This document shows positions 34,422 through 46,597 of a stretch of 64,000 bases of DNA, piece by piece. Position 1 is the stretch's first letter, and every line of letters begins with the position of its first letter. Source of the stretch: Dinochytrium kinnereticum (Eukaryota > Chytridiomycota > Chytridiomycetes > Chytridiales > Chytridiaceae); contig JADGJT010000087.1 in the NCBI GenBank assembly GCA_027604005.1, positions 1 to 64,000 of the forward strand, read 5' to 3'. A program made the translations under genes and the position numbers. Below the pieces are notes generated by a model. It saw only the letters and a list, made by a program, of their open reading frames with translations, was not told the origin of the DNA and searched no databases.

Positions 34422-36690
34422 ATGTCCTCGCAAGATGGAGCCACCCTCACCCAGATTCTGAACCTCCTCTCGAACCTCAAGACCGACCAGAAGTCCATCC
34501 TCGACAAGGTGAGTGGCTGCTTCGTTGGTGTCGCTGCTGCGTGCGGTACCTGGCCTGGCGTCGGCCCTGTGAGGGATGAATGCTTACTTTCCTCCTCACG
34601 CCCCTTTCACCTCCCCTTCAATTGCTCTCTTTCTGCATCTGCTCTCCTCTTCCATCAGGTTGAGGCCTATCAGAAGGAGAACAAGGATGCGATTGCAAAT
34701 ATTCAGGAGCGCATGCTGCTGAACTCTGCTGCGGAGGCCGGCCTTGTCCCTATGGACCGCCCGTTTAAGCAGAAGTACAAGTACAAGGTCTACGCGAGTG
34801 GTTGGTTCCATACTCTTGTTATTATTTACCTCGGTTCTAACCTGCTCTAAATCATCAGAGAACCTTGAGGATTCGGACTCAGACGTAGAGTCTGTCGCTT
34901 CGTCGAATCGTGCAAAGTCACCCATGCCCACCTCTGGAAGCCTTGGGTCTGGAATCCTCTCAGTTTCGCCTCATAGCAGATCCGTGTCGTCCTCCTTGGC
35001 TCCTCTTTACAACCACCGTATCATTCTCACAACGTACCCTGGTCAGGTTGGTATCAACCCAATCCCCTTGAACTGGGGCCACCCAGACCCAACCATCCGT
35101 GGTCCGGTGGTGGCCTCGCGGATTCCTAGCTCACTCAAGGTCCGAAACGCCATCGGTGCCCATGGTGGTTCTTATTCTGTTTACCGAGCCTTGGCCATCG
35201 CCATCAGGGACCTGGAGCCTACTCATCGCCCCAACTTGAACAACACCCAACCTGTTGTCAAGATTGGGCCCCACCCTTCATGGGGAGACCCGAACCGGAT
35301 TGTATCGATGGACCCGTGGGGTCACGCTGTTGCTGAGGTGTACTCAAAGTCCCTTAAGGAGGGGATTGATATCCGCCCCACCATCGCCATCACGAAGGCG
35401 CACATGAAGCTCGTTGAGATTGAGACTCTTGTAAAGTCTGGCAAGCTTGTTGTTGATGGCAAGATTGTTGTGAACGATATGGGAGATTTGATGGTCACAA
35501 AGGGTGCTGTGGAGCCTGTCTGGTATCTTCCCGGAATCGCCCAACGTTTCCAGGTGGATGAAACCACTTTGAGGCGTGCTCTCTTGTAAGCTTCCTTTCC
35601 CATTAGTTTGTCAGACTGTTGTTGTAGCCTTGCTGACGTTTTTCACTTTTAACACACCTTTTTTCCCCAATATCTATAGCGAGGACACCGGTTAGTACCA
35701 AATACAACAACCAAAAATTTCACACAAACTCGGTCTAACGATTCTATAAAGGTGGCATGTACCCTGAGCTTATCACTCGTCCCGACTTGAAGGTTTTCCT
35801 TCCCCCCATCGGTGGTCTCTCGATCTATATCTTTGGAAACCCAGACTACATCTCCGACCCCTCCAAGGTCCTAACCCTCCGTGTTCATGACGAATGCAAT
35901 GGTAACAAAAAAATTATAGCCTCCCACGGGCAACTCCTCACCTCCCTGTCTTTACCAACCCAGGTTCGGATGTGTTTGGTTCCGATATTTGCACCTGTCG
36001 CCCTTACCTGATCTATGGTATTGAGGAGTGTGTCAGGACTGCCCAGGAGGGTGGTGTTGGTCTCATTGTTTACTTCAGGAAGGAGGGTCGTGCCCTTGGA
36101 GAGGTCACTAAGTATCTTGTTTACAATGCTAGAAAGAGGGCTGAGGGCGGTGATACTGCCGAGAACTATTTCCTTAGGACCGAGAATATTGCGGGAGTGA
36201 AGGATATGAGGTTCCAGGCCACCATGCCTGATGTGTTGCACTGGCTGGGAATTACGAAGATTGATAAAATGATCAGTATGTCCAACATGGTGAGCCTTTG
36301 TTAAGTTTTTATGACGTTTTTTCTTTCTGTTTAAAGCGAAAAGTTTGAGTCTCGAGAGAAAAACAAGCTGACTCTTCCTCTCCTTCTCTTTTAGAAATAC
36401 GATGCCATCGTTGGATCTGGTATCCCAATTTTGGAGCGTATCCCTATCCCTGCCGATATGCTTCCTCCCGACTCTCAAGTTGAGATTGATGCCAAGGTTG
36501 CGGCTGGCTACTTCTCTCACCAGAAGGTCCCTACGACTACTGATCTTTCAAACACCAAGGGGCGTACATGGTAAGTTTCTTCAGCTTTTATTTTCGCCGT
36601 TCCTGAATTATTATATAAAAAAAGTGTGCTAACTTTTTTTTTTTTTTTTTTGTGTGTTTCGCTTCATTCAGGGACGACATCAATCACTAA
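34422..36690 (+). CDS. URC1: URC1: GTP cyclohydrolase II-like protein of uracil catabolism
   Basis: Eight exons: 34422-34508, 34659-34797, 34859-35585, 35680-35690, 35752-35901, 35964-36289, 36395-36570, 36672-36690 (544 aa). An N-terminal region special to URC1 (about 1-290, with PLNWGHPDPTIRGPVV) precedes a GTP-cyclohydrolase-II fold. The three zinc cysteines are kept in HDECNGSDVFGSDICTC, followed by YFRKEGRALGEVTKYLVYNAR. URC1 was defined in Lachancea kluyveri as essential for breaking down uracil as a nitrogen source together with URC4 and a UPRT. The exon at 35680-35690 is an 11-nt microexon, needed to keep phase and the conserved EDTGGMYPEL. The DUF1688 partner URC4 is not in this window. 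Confidence 0.9.
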
Positions 36691-37141
36691 AAATGGTTGA
36701 GACTTGTTGATCTCTTTTTCTTGTCGTTTTATTTTTGTTACACCTCTTTCCAGAGAAATGATGTTGTTGCTGTTCAATGCTGGCTTGCTTATTTTTTCTT
36801 CCCGTCTTTGATGTATCTTTACCTCTTTTTTGTTTTTATGCTTGGGCCTTGGAGAAAAGGGTGAATCGGATACATGCGCTTTTTGGCAGCAAATGAATTA
36901 TGTTCAAGACGTTCTTTTTTTGTTCTGGTTGACTTTAATGTCTTTTTCAATTTGTTATGTACATCCAGAAGACAAAAAGGGAAAAGGAAATGACTTCAAA
37001 GTTCAAAAAGAGTAAAATGGATCAGCGAATCCATTGCCATGATGATTCAAAAGAAAGGTGTGGGAGAAATATAACAGGACATGCTTCTCTTTCGAAAAAC
37101 AATGAGTGTCTGTGTGTTAGATTACAGCCCTTCGCACTTCA
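36691..37141. other. convergent intergenic region, nothing recognised
   Basis: The 451 bp between the URC1 stop and the TMEM135-like stop are T-rich at first and presumably hold both 3' ends. No exon is supported. Confidence 0.4.
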
Positions 37142-38977
37142 CTAGTACTTCCCAACCATCCTATCCATGATCTTTGACATAAAACCACCAAAAGCCTCAG
37201 GCTCGCAGCGGTACAGAGACATCAGGTTACCCATGGCTAGGCAGGTAGCGATGACTTCTGATCCAGGGACATGGATAAGGAGTTTTCTTCGTAGAAGAAC
37301 CATATAAAGACTTTCAAGTGCTTTAGGAAGGCAGTAGCTGAAATGGATGGGTAAGTTCATGATTTTGAGACAAAGGGAAAAGGAAAGCAGTATTGATTTG
37401 TGATGAAAACGGAAGACCTACAGGACAAGCTCGGCACGCCTTGACCTCTTCTCCAAAAAGATGGACCACCCCGAGATGAAACCAAGAAGGTAGTAAACAA
37501 ACTTATGATCCTGCTTCAAGATTCCCCTCCTGATAAGCTCTCTATGCACGCAGATTCCAGATTGGAATGTCGTCACGTAAGCTGCCAAGAACACCGACGA
37601 CCTCAATGTAGACACCACGGTCCTGCTCGCCGCCGAAACCGGTGACCGCAAAACTTCCCTTGCCTTAAACAATAACAATGGCACGATGTTAATGGTGGCG
37701 TTCACAGGGGCCATCATGCGCGTGACCCTCAAAAAGAGGTTAGAGCTGTATGACACGCAGCTATCGTTGGATGGGTGCATGACTGAACACGGTAAGACGG
37801 GGATTTGACCGTTTGTGTCGGCGATGTAGCGGTGAGTGGCGTTGAGGGACTTCCAGGCGTTCATCCCGCCATGTTTATGGATGGCATGGGAAAGTTGGTC
37901 GAGATCGAGAACGCCTCGGCCAGTGGTCTCGAGGCTTCGGACGTTTGTGCGATTAAGAAGAAGCATTTCCGCGGGCATACGGGCTGAGGGTGGAACGAGG
38001 ATTAAATATTTTCATCTGCTCCAACGGACGAGGACCTTACCTGTCTTGATCATCCATGAGTAGTACTCCTTTGGGATGGTGCTGGGTGCCATACTGTACC
38101 CATACAGAATGCTTCCACATGCCAGCATAAACAGCAGGGAATCCCCATGCGGCACATTGATAAGAGACCTGGCATGTAAATGATTGTAATATGCTTGGAG
38201 CGATCGAATTCCCAATTGCTGCATCACCGCAACCCGATTGACATGGGTTTCAAACAGAACTGAGAGTCCCGCAACAGATCCAGCAACAAAACTAAAAGTG
38301 CGGTCGCTTTGAAGAGTGACCTCACGTTTCCGGTTGGCAAAGTGCAGGCAGTTCAGGATCAATTTCCAAAGGAAGGAGAACGACCCAACCATCTTGGCGA
38401 ATCGAAGAGCGTCGGGGCCATAAAACATCTTGAAGGCATTTGCCAGGGTCATTCTGGTTTCATTCAGTTGGTCAGAATTCGTTTTTTGCTTCCATTCTGA
38501 AGGAGTGGTCCTGGGACTGATTACTCACTTGCCACGGTAAACCTTCAACAGCGCCATCAGGAACGAGAAACCACCGCGCAGCCCCAGAGCGAGCGCAAAG
38601 GATCTCCCACCTCCTTTAATAGCATATAAAAGAACATCCGAGAGTCTCCCATGCTTTTGAATAAACGCCGCCGGACCCTTGGGATCTCGAGTGGTTGGCT
38701 TTGCCTCACCAATAAAGGCACCCATCGAAGAGGAATTTGACTTGGCTCTTGGCAGCCAGGAGGAAAACGAACGGGAAAACCCAGGGTCCAGCGAGTTTGC
38801 GGTGGGTGGTGGCGAAATGGAGCTGTCAACAGCCGTGACCTCGCTGTCGTCGTCGCTATCCAAAAGAGTTGCGGAAGTGGATACCCGAACTGGGGGCACC
38901 GATGCTGCCAGCTTTTCACTTGACTTGAGTGAGGTTGTGGCGAGGATGGATGGATGAATGTCGTGAGAGCGAGTCAT
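37142..38977 (-). CDS. TMEM135-like multi-pass membrane protein
   Basis: Four exons: 38529-38977, 38041-38453, 37422-37983, 37142-37337 (539 aa). A disordered N-terminus (about 90 aa) is followed by several hydrophobic segments. Family signatures seen: NVPHGDSLLFMLACGSILYG, APSTIPKEYYSWMIKTG, and GWSIFLEKRSRRAELVLYC ahead of LPKALESLY. In animals TMEM135 is found on peroxisomes and mitochondria and affects fission and lipid handling; fungal homologues are little studied. Co-location with FIS1 and TECR in the window is distant and probably not meaningful. Confidence 0.78.
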
Positions 38978-41114
38978 GCCTTCAGAGGTGGGTTGTGTGG
39001 GATGGTGGGTGAGCGTCGGAGATGAACACTTTGGGTGACAGTGGTCGAGGATAATGAGCTACAGGGCAGCGAGATAGTGGCTCGTCTGCTCTATGGCCGT
39101 CGGTGGTAGGAAGGGAAGGAATTGATCGCGGTCTCCAGCGATGCGATGCAGCAAGCAAACGTGAACGTGAGGATTGTGTTTGCTTACGGCCGCCCCCAAC
39201 AGAACAGCAGGTGACAATTCCCCCATTCTGCCAGCTTGCATTTTCCCTTTTTTCCGACGTTTCAAGGGCCTGCTGGGCGTGTGATGGATGGATGGGGGCG
39301 TGCGACCGCGGTGCTGGCGACGCCTGGACTGGAGGACGGCCTCAAGGTGTCCTCGCATGCTTCACGAGGGACGCGGATGGATGGATGACAGACAGGGAGG
39401 GTGGCTCCGAAAAGTGCTCCATGAATAAGGGCAAGCGACATGACCCACAGAGACGCCTCGGTTCTCATTCAATACCGCGTATCAATGTAAACAGCTCACC
39501 ATCGCCATGTTCCTCCATGTCATCCTTATTGAATGATTTAATATCTGTAAATGGCTGCCGGGTGGCTTTGCGTGTGTGTAAGCGAATGAATCTGGCTGCA
39601 ATAGAAGATACAGATTCATGTATTATCGCCTTACATAAACGGACCATCATCTGCAAACAATCCCAAGAACTATAATTAACAAGTTGCCAAGGAATGATGC
39701 TGCCAGCAGAAGTTAAGAAGGATCAAAAAGAGATTCCCTTCACAGTTTTCCTCAATCCTGACGACAGTAGGGATTAACTATCTTTTTAAACGAAGGTGTG
39801 TTAAAAAGGTGGAGACAGAAAGCATTGGCCTGTACCCTGTCCCACTCTTCCCTTTTCCATTGTCTTCCGAAAACGTTCATCAACAAAAGCCTGGCGGCCT
39901 CACTTGCTGCAAGAACGAGTACATCTTTCTGACCAGCACGGATCTACCTCGTCCGCAACTCAACGCCATTACGGGTTGAGCTGTCAGATCCCTTGCTGCG
40001 AAAATAAACCTCTGGTTTCGAGTCAGATTCGAGTATTCGGTTTTTTTTTCTTGTTGATTGGGATTCATGTCCTCAAGCTGGGCGCTAATCTTCCAATTGG
40101 TCTGCCGACTGTCCGTCCGGCTCTCGAATGTCGGAACCACGGATGCACACATCTGCTCCTCTCGGTGGTTGGTGGTGTGTGGTTGGTGTCGCGCAAAACT
40201 GCGTGTGGCAAAGAAGACACGCAGGGGCGAGGAGGAGAGGAGGAGAGGAGGAAGATTCAGCTTGAGCTCCGACGCACCCTCCAATCACCCTCCCCCTCCC
40301 TCCAATAATCGCTTAAATAGTACCGCGGGATGGTGAGGGTAATACGCTGAGTGAGCAAGCAGTCAGGGGCAGAATTTCAAATGAGGAGCAAATCACGGCC
40401 ACATCTGGATGCCTGTCTGTGCTGACCATGCGTTTATGTTATTATTATTTATTTAATATTCAATTATTGTAAGGAAGGCTCCTCGGCGCGAAGGAAAAGA
40501 CCAAAAAGCCCCGAAAGCTGACTGCAGCTACGGCCTATTTATTATTGTTATTTGTCGCTGGATTCCTGGGGAAAAAATAACACAAGAAAACCTACACCAA
40601 CGGTAAAAACGCTGTTGGTAACTTGCTGCTGCTGCTGCTGCATATCGTCGCCTCCTCAAACTCTCAACGAACACTCCGACTCGCTCCTCCTCCTCAGCAC
40701 CAGCCCACCGCAAGCTTCCTCAAGGCATCCCTTTGGCCCAACAATCGTGGAATTTGTCCGTTACCACTAGGAACTTGCAAAAAAGAGTTACGAAGAAGGC
40801 AGGCAAATCCAAGAGACCAGCAAGGAGCAACGGAGCACCCACCTCTTTTGGAGCGGAGGCGTCAAAGAAGCAGCTATATACGGAAGCACGGACGAAGGAA
40901 AAAGGGAAAGTGAGCAAACGACAAAGCTTTGAAGAGCAGGGAAGGCCGCTTCAGCGATGCTATTCGGGGCTTCTCTCACCCCCTGCATATGATCAACGTA
41001 GAACGCTTGAACCTGCAATTACCATCATCGTCCTCATCATTATCAACATCTGTCGTCAATCCATCCAGTCTTCCCACCGATCTCTTTCGCAGCCCCCTTG
41101 CCTCCAACGCCATT
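38978..41114. other. 2.1-kb intergenic region between divergent genes
   Basis: It lies between the start of the TMEM135-like gene and the copper-fist gene. Visible are a purine-rich GAGGA repeat near 40229-40255 and a CTG/TGC run near 40624-40641, probably in the 5' leader of the copper-fist gene. Long overlapping open frames (39103-39675, 39904-40308) show no domain and no consistent frame. A 5' UTR intron ending near 41090 is possible. Confidence 0.4.
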
Positions 41115-43034
41115 ATGATCCTTGCAGCAAACCTCAAGTTTGCTTGCCTCAAATGTCAGCGCGGTCATAGAGCTCATTCATGCTCACATATCGAGCGACC
41201 CCTCTTCCCTCTGTGAGCAGTCCACCCGCATGCACAGCTCTCTTTCTAACAAGTGCATGCTTACCCTTTGCAGATACCCAGGATCGGACAAGGAGCTCCA
41301 AGCCGCTGAAGCTTATGGACAGGACAAGATGGAGCGTAAGTCGATTTTTTCTTCCCCATCGCCGTTGACATCTTATGGCTCTTGCTGACGCTCCTGAGCA
41401 GTTCACTTGTCAAATGCGACAATTCTAGTGGTTTCCCAGACCACCGCAGATGGATCTACGATAGCTGGCCTTAAAGCTCCAGGGGCCTGCAGTATCACCG
41501 TTCAGCTGGGAAGCAAGGATGAGGGAACATTGGATACGGTGATTCAGGCAGAGTTGGTCTCTGTCGAGCCCTTTCAGCTGTCGCGTCTGGAGCCCGGAAG
41601 AAAGAAGCGACCTCGCGTTCCCAATAGTGAGTTGCTTTGCTGCTCTGGCGCGTATATGCTTTTAACTCCTCCATATTTTTTCTTTTTATATTAACCAATG
41701 CATTTTTTACGCAGCTTCCCACTCTTCATTTATTCATCAATACGATTTCGTGAAATCGTCCACAGACTCTGGGAAGATGTCGCCCCCCAAACCTTTCAGC
41801 CCAATATCCACCATCATTCCTTCATCGCAACTTCTCCGCCCTCTCCTCCCCATTTCTTCCTCCTCCATGCCTTCCGTGACGTCATCCATGCCCCCGGTCA
41901 TGACAAACACAGCGATTTTCCATTCGGATGTCAATGAAGTTTCGCGTCGTCCTTCGGCTGGGATAGCTGTGAACGTGAATTCTCAGCAGCGTCTTGACGG
42001 TTTGGATCTCCTAGCTCAGCGTCCGTATCTGCCTATTGATTCCGGACAGCAGCAGTCTCAACGGTCGAAGCTACCGCAACGAAGCGCGTCGGTTTTGGTA
42101 GATGCTGCGGTTAGTATCTTTTCAAAGCAGAATGGAACTTTGTTTCGCTCCTTGCCTTTTTTTTTTTTTTTNNNNNNNNNNAATAATATGGTTACTTTTC
42201 TCATAGATCCAGATTGAGACTGCAGATGCTATGAGAAATCTTGCGCTCAACCCTAGCCATCACGTCGGTAGCGATTCCAAACGATCTTTTTCGCGTTCAT
42301 CAAGAACCGCTTCACCACCCACATATAGTAGCCATAGTGGACTCATGTCCTACAATAATCACAGTAACCTCACCTCTTCAATCAATATCGATTACGACGT
42401 GTCGTCGTCATCATCAAGCTCTATTCCTCGCTCTGTGGAAGACACGTCGTCATCCTCTCAGCAGCAGACATTGAGGAAGCGTCAGAAATTGGACGAGAAC
42501 GGGATGAGGATTATTTATCCGAGCGGCCTTCATCGAGCTCCATCAGAGCCTTCTACGTCAGAGTTTCAGCGGATAGTGGCGGCCGCTCCTCCAGGCTCGT
42601 TGGAATCCTCTGCAACCATCGGAATGATGGGGAATTCTTCTGTTTCACTCTTGATGGGAGTGGATCATAGGAAGTTATCTCATCCTATCAACAGTCCTAA
42701 CCACGGGCTACGACGGTCATACTCTTCTTCCTCGGCCGCCTCCTCGGGACAACTGTCTTCAGGGGCTCATTCACATAGCCACCTGCCTCGATATTCCCCG
42801 CCAACCATGCAAACTTCTGTAGGCCCATCTCCGTCCACGACCGCTTCTCATGCCACTATTGTCGCCGGCCTACCAGAAGAGGCTTATTCGGCCTCTGTAC
42901 AGGAAATGATCATCAGTTTGAGGGCCAAGTACCCGCAATATGAGTCGGATAAGCAGCAGCGGGAGATGATGTTTGAGGAAGTTGCTATGCATTTGGCTGC
43001 CTTTGATATGGAGTCGACCCAGCAAAGGCAGTAA
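41115..43034 (+). CDS. copper-fist DNA-binding regulator with shortened fist
   Basis: Five exons: 41115-41212, 41274-41335, 41402-41626, 41715-42109, 42207-43034 (535 aa). The first 25 residues hold the copper-fist zinc site: CLKCQRGHRAHSCSH, with C-x2-C-x8-C-x-H spacing and the conserved RGHR. The usual next part (R/KGRP AT-hook-like block) is absent; after RPLFPL the chain turns to an unrelated sequence. The rest is Ser/Pro/Gln-rich and disordered, with one ordered-looking helical stretch at the C-terminus. Copper-fist proteins (Ace1, Mac1, Cuf1) switch copper and iron genes. A 10-N gap (42172-42181) lies inside intron 4 and does not touch coding sequence. Confidence 0.75.
42172..42181. other. 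assembly gap of 10 N
   Basis: Ten N follow a run of T within intron 4 of the copper-fist gene. The homopolymer probably stopped assembly; the true gap length is unknown. Confidence 0.95.
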
Positions 43035-44807
43035 AGATAATCTTTCCGTTGTCTTAAAACTGTTTGGTTGTGCTTCGTATAGAGGCGTGATAGTAGGGGC
43101 GTCATTTCGCGTTTTGTTTTTGATCACTTCCGTTTCCATTATACCTTGAAGGCATCGGATCCTCTTTTGTCATCCAACACAGCATTGTGAAGTTTCTCTG
43201 TGCAGCTTCCTGCTGATTTGTTTTTTATATATTAATTAGAATCGTGCCTTATTATTGCCCGGATGGGAATTCTCTTGCGCTGTTGTGAAATCATTTTCGA
43301 GCTCTTGCCGCTCAGATGTGAAAGGCTTATTAACTTATATATATGCCCTTTTTCATTCAACCCCCTTAATGACATGACATGTATGGGGCGCGTTTCTCTC
43401 TCCTTTCTTTCGCGATGTTTAAACTTTCGCTCACGCTCTGGTTTTTAGAGAACCTTCTCGGCTTTTTCTTTTTTCTCTTTCTTGCAACCGCATCATTTTT
43501 TTATTCATCTGCGCTGCTCAACTCTTCCGATTGGTTTTCAAAATGCGCACGGTAGCTTACCATTGGATCCTTATCCACAGCCCACCCTTCTCACTTCTTT
43601 ATTTTTCGAATTGGGGCTCACAAGAAACATTTAGCTGCCCTTGTAGGCTGGAAAAAGAAACAAGAATGGGCACACAGTCCGGCCCACTCATATCTTACCC
43701 AGCACCTGTTCCTCAAAGCAAAAATCCACGTCGGAAAGATCATGAAAGCCGTGGATTGATCCTATTCCTGGCTACGAAAGGACAAAATGCACCAGCCAAG
43801 ATGCTTAGCAGTCAGCACGCCGCTCACTCTTTCGTCCTCCGAGTCTGACTCTTTTGGGCTTCCTGAGCGTCAATCCTGAACCCTCCAATCCATGTACATT
43901 TTCACCTTCTTGTCTGCCTTCGCCTTTTCTTCTTTTTTCCTTTTTTTTTCTGGTTGGTCCTTCTTTTTCTTTTTCTTTTTCTTTCTTTTTTTTCTCTTTT
44001 TTTTTCTCTTTTTTTTTCATTTTCATTTTCATTTTTTTTAATTAACCGAACAGTGGGAGGGATGTGTGCGTAAAAACTCCAAATGCTGAGTACTTTTTAC
44101 ACCATAGTCTACATCGGCTGACCTCAAAGTATATGAACCTTTTCTAAAAAAATTCAATAAGAGGTTGAGTCTGGACCAAGCTTATTGTAAGCTGTAGTGA
44201 GGGAGGTTCCTTGACTTTTTTTGGAGGTCGAGTGAGGCAATTTTTTTAGGGTTAGGCGGTTTGGGACCCTTGCCTTGTAAAGAGGAGAAACCATGAATGC
44301 TGCTGGAATGCGATAACCAGTCTGTCAATGAGGACGGAAACTCTTCATCATGAGGTATGCTGTTCTGTGAAGATCACACCCGCGCGTGTGATGGTCTAAA
44401 AACAACAATATAAAAACAGAGAAGCAGCATCTTTGCCAATTATCTTCCGATGATGAAATGAAATCTATCATATTTCTTGAATGAAAAGAGACTTGAGAGG
44501 GTAAGGGTTCAGGAACAAAGTGGAATTAACGACCGTCGAGAGACGTGGGCGGATTCATGATCATGATCTGACATATGAAGACGTTTGGGGTTCATGAGGG
44601 CAAGGTAGAAAGAACAACAAGGAATGGCACCAGTGCCATTGCCAGCAAGGAATAATGGTGGAAATAAAGGCAAAAAAAGTCCAACAGAATCAAAGGAAGC
44701 GGCCATATCACGCAGAGAAGAGAACAGGGACCAAATAGCAGAAGCTTGGCCGCGTCAAACCAGAAATCAGAGATGGTACGAATCAACGCACCACCAACAA
44801 CATTCTT
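43035..44807. other. convergent intergenic region with long polypyrimidine tract
   Basis: It lies between the copper-fist stop and the BAR-like gene stop. A nearly pure C/T tract of about 130 bp (about 43912-44040) is the main feature; its complement makes a spurious Lys/Glu-only frame. No gene is supported. Confidence 0.5.
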
Positions 44808-46597
44808 TCAAAGGTTATTCAACGCAGTCCTCACAATCTGCATATCAATATCGTCCAAAGCAGCAGTCACAAGGCCCTTGTCTCCATCACCGTAAAGCTG
44901 TTGATGAGCCGGTGGAGGCGGCGGAGCATGCTGAGGATGGTTCCGGTGCATGTGGTGGCCTTGATGGGTTAAATGTTGCGGACTGCCAGGGCCGGGCATA
45001 GGGAGGTGCTTGTGAGGTGGAGAGGGAAGATGTTGGTGATTCGGCATGACGTTCGAGATCGAGTCGTTAGGAAGAATCTCCGTAGAGCTATACATGGAGT
45101 ACCGAGTCTGACGGGATGTTTGATAGGGTTGTGAGTCGGCATCCGTCGCAAAGGCACCAAGCTGATTTCAAACGAAGGGGTCAGAATAGCTTCGTACATA
45201 TGCTTTGAATCGGTAAAAGGAGAACGAATCCAAGACAGAAGAAAGATAAAGCTATCTATACCTTCTTCAAACCCTCCATAACGCGGTCATAAGTTTCAAG
45301 CTCCGCACGAACACCAGCCGCACAATTTGTCAATATAGATTCCACAGAGTTAGCGGCAAGAGTGTCTTGAATATTTTGCGATTCAAGAGTCAATCGCTTG
45401 ATATCATCGGCCAGGCTCACACGCACATTCAATGACTGACATGATCAGTGAAGTATGCTGTTAGTAATGCATACAGCCCGGAGAATAAAAAAATAAATAA
45501 ATACAAACTCACATTCTGCAAGGTCACAAGATCCCTCTGCTTCTTCTTCCCCATTTTGTAAGACGATTCCTCCTCCTTGTGTAGTCTTTCAACTAGATCG
45601 TCGATCTTTTGCTTGTTCTCTTTTTGAACATTCTGCAGTAAATCATGTAAAATCAGTTGAAATAAATGCAATTGAGAAAAGCCAAAGAGAGTAAGGAGAA
45701 AAGATATATGCACTTTATAGGGTTTATACAGACACAATGCCCTACCTTTGTCTTAATCATTATGTCGTTCATATGGCGAATAAGGGGCTCCTCAAAGTCC
45801 CTCTCTAAGCTGTCAGCCTGATAAAGGGATTGCTTAGCATTAGAGGCTTCAACAGTCAAAGAACAAAAACATTGCAGTATCTAAGGAAGGAAGCATTACC
45901 CATATTTGATGAGCATTTGAGACAAGATGAGTACTATCAATAAGAAAATCAAGGTCCCCGATAATGTGCGGCTTTCGGATATCAGCTTTAGGGTAATATT
46001 ACAGGTTAGGTTATGTTCCCGTCAAAAATAACAGATAAAAAAAGGAGGTGACTGAGCATAAAACCAAAAAATATAGCCAAAGCAAAAATAAACAAAATTA
46101 AACAAATAAAAAGAAAATGCATGATGTAGGCAAATGAAGTAGAAGCCGTGGAAGGAAAAATGAAAAGCAGAAATATGATAAAGAGATATCAAGGAGAAAA
46201 GAAAATTACCTCCAGGAACGAATTCCGAGATATCCTCCAAAGCCCTAACGAAGGCCTCACTAGCAGCGGCCATAGCTTGAATCTGCCTCCTATACGATCC
46301 TAGAGCCTGAGCAAACGTCTGATAACCCCTCATCGTGAGTTTCGATGGCTCCATTTGCTGTCTTAAAATCTTTGGATCCGACGGCCCACCAGCGACTGAA
46401 GCAGATGAATCAAACCGTCCCGCTGAAAAAGGTGCAATGGCGGGAAGGGGATGGTGATGGCCTGCATTGTGCGAGAAAGATGTTCTGGGGAGAGGTTCTG
46501 TGGCCATTTTCAAGACTTGGTCAGGGGGAGCGATGGGAAGGGATATCTCGGATTTCGAGATTGGGGTCTTTTGGTTGTTCGGGAGGGTGGAAAGCAT
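44808..46597 (-). CDS. BAR/I-BAR-like coiled-coil protein
   Basis: Six exons: 46210-46597, 45900-45985, 45746-45817, 45513-45632, 45262-45435, 44808-45161 (397 aa). Residues about 75-280 form a long helical region beginning KLTMRGYQTFAQALGSYRRQ and containing AASEAFVRALEDISEFVPG, KKKQRDLVTLQN and LETYDRVMEGLKK. This arrangement resembles IMD/I-BAR domains and fungal Ivy1-type proteins that bind curved membranes. The C-terminal 110 residues are His/Pro-rich with a PPPPP stretch that could bind SH3 domains. The BAR assignment rests on pattern only; a plain coiled-coil protein is the alternative. Confidence 0.65.

Noticed and set aside
39103..40308. Long open frames on both strands
   Set aside because: Overlapping frames in GC-richer sequence, no splice pattern, no recognisable protein.
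43805..44032. Lys/Glu-only open frame
   Set aside because: It is the complement of a polypyrimidine tract and has no coding character.
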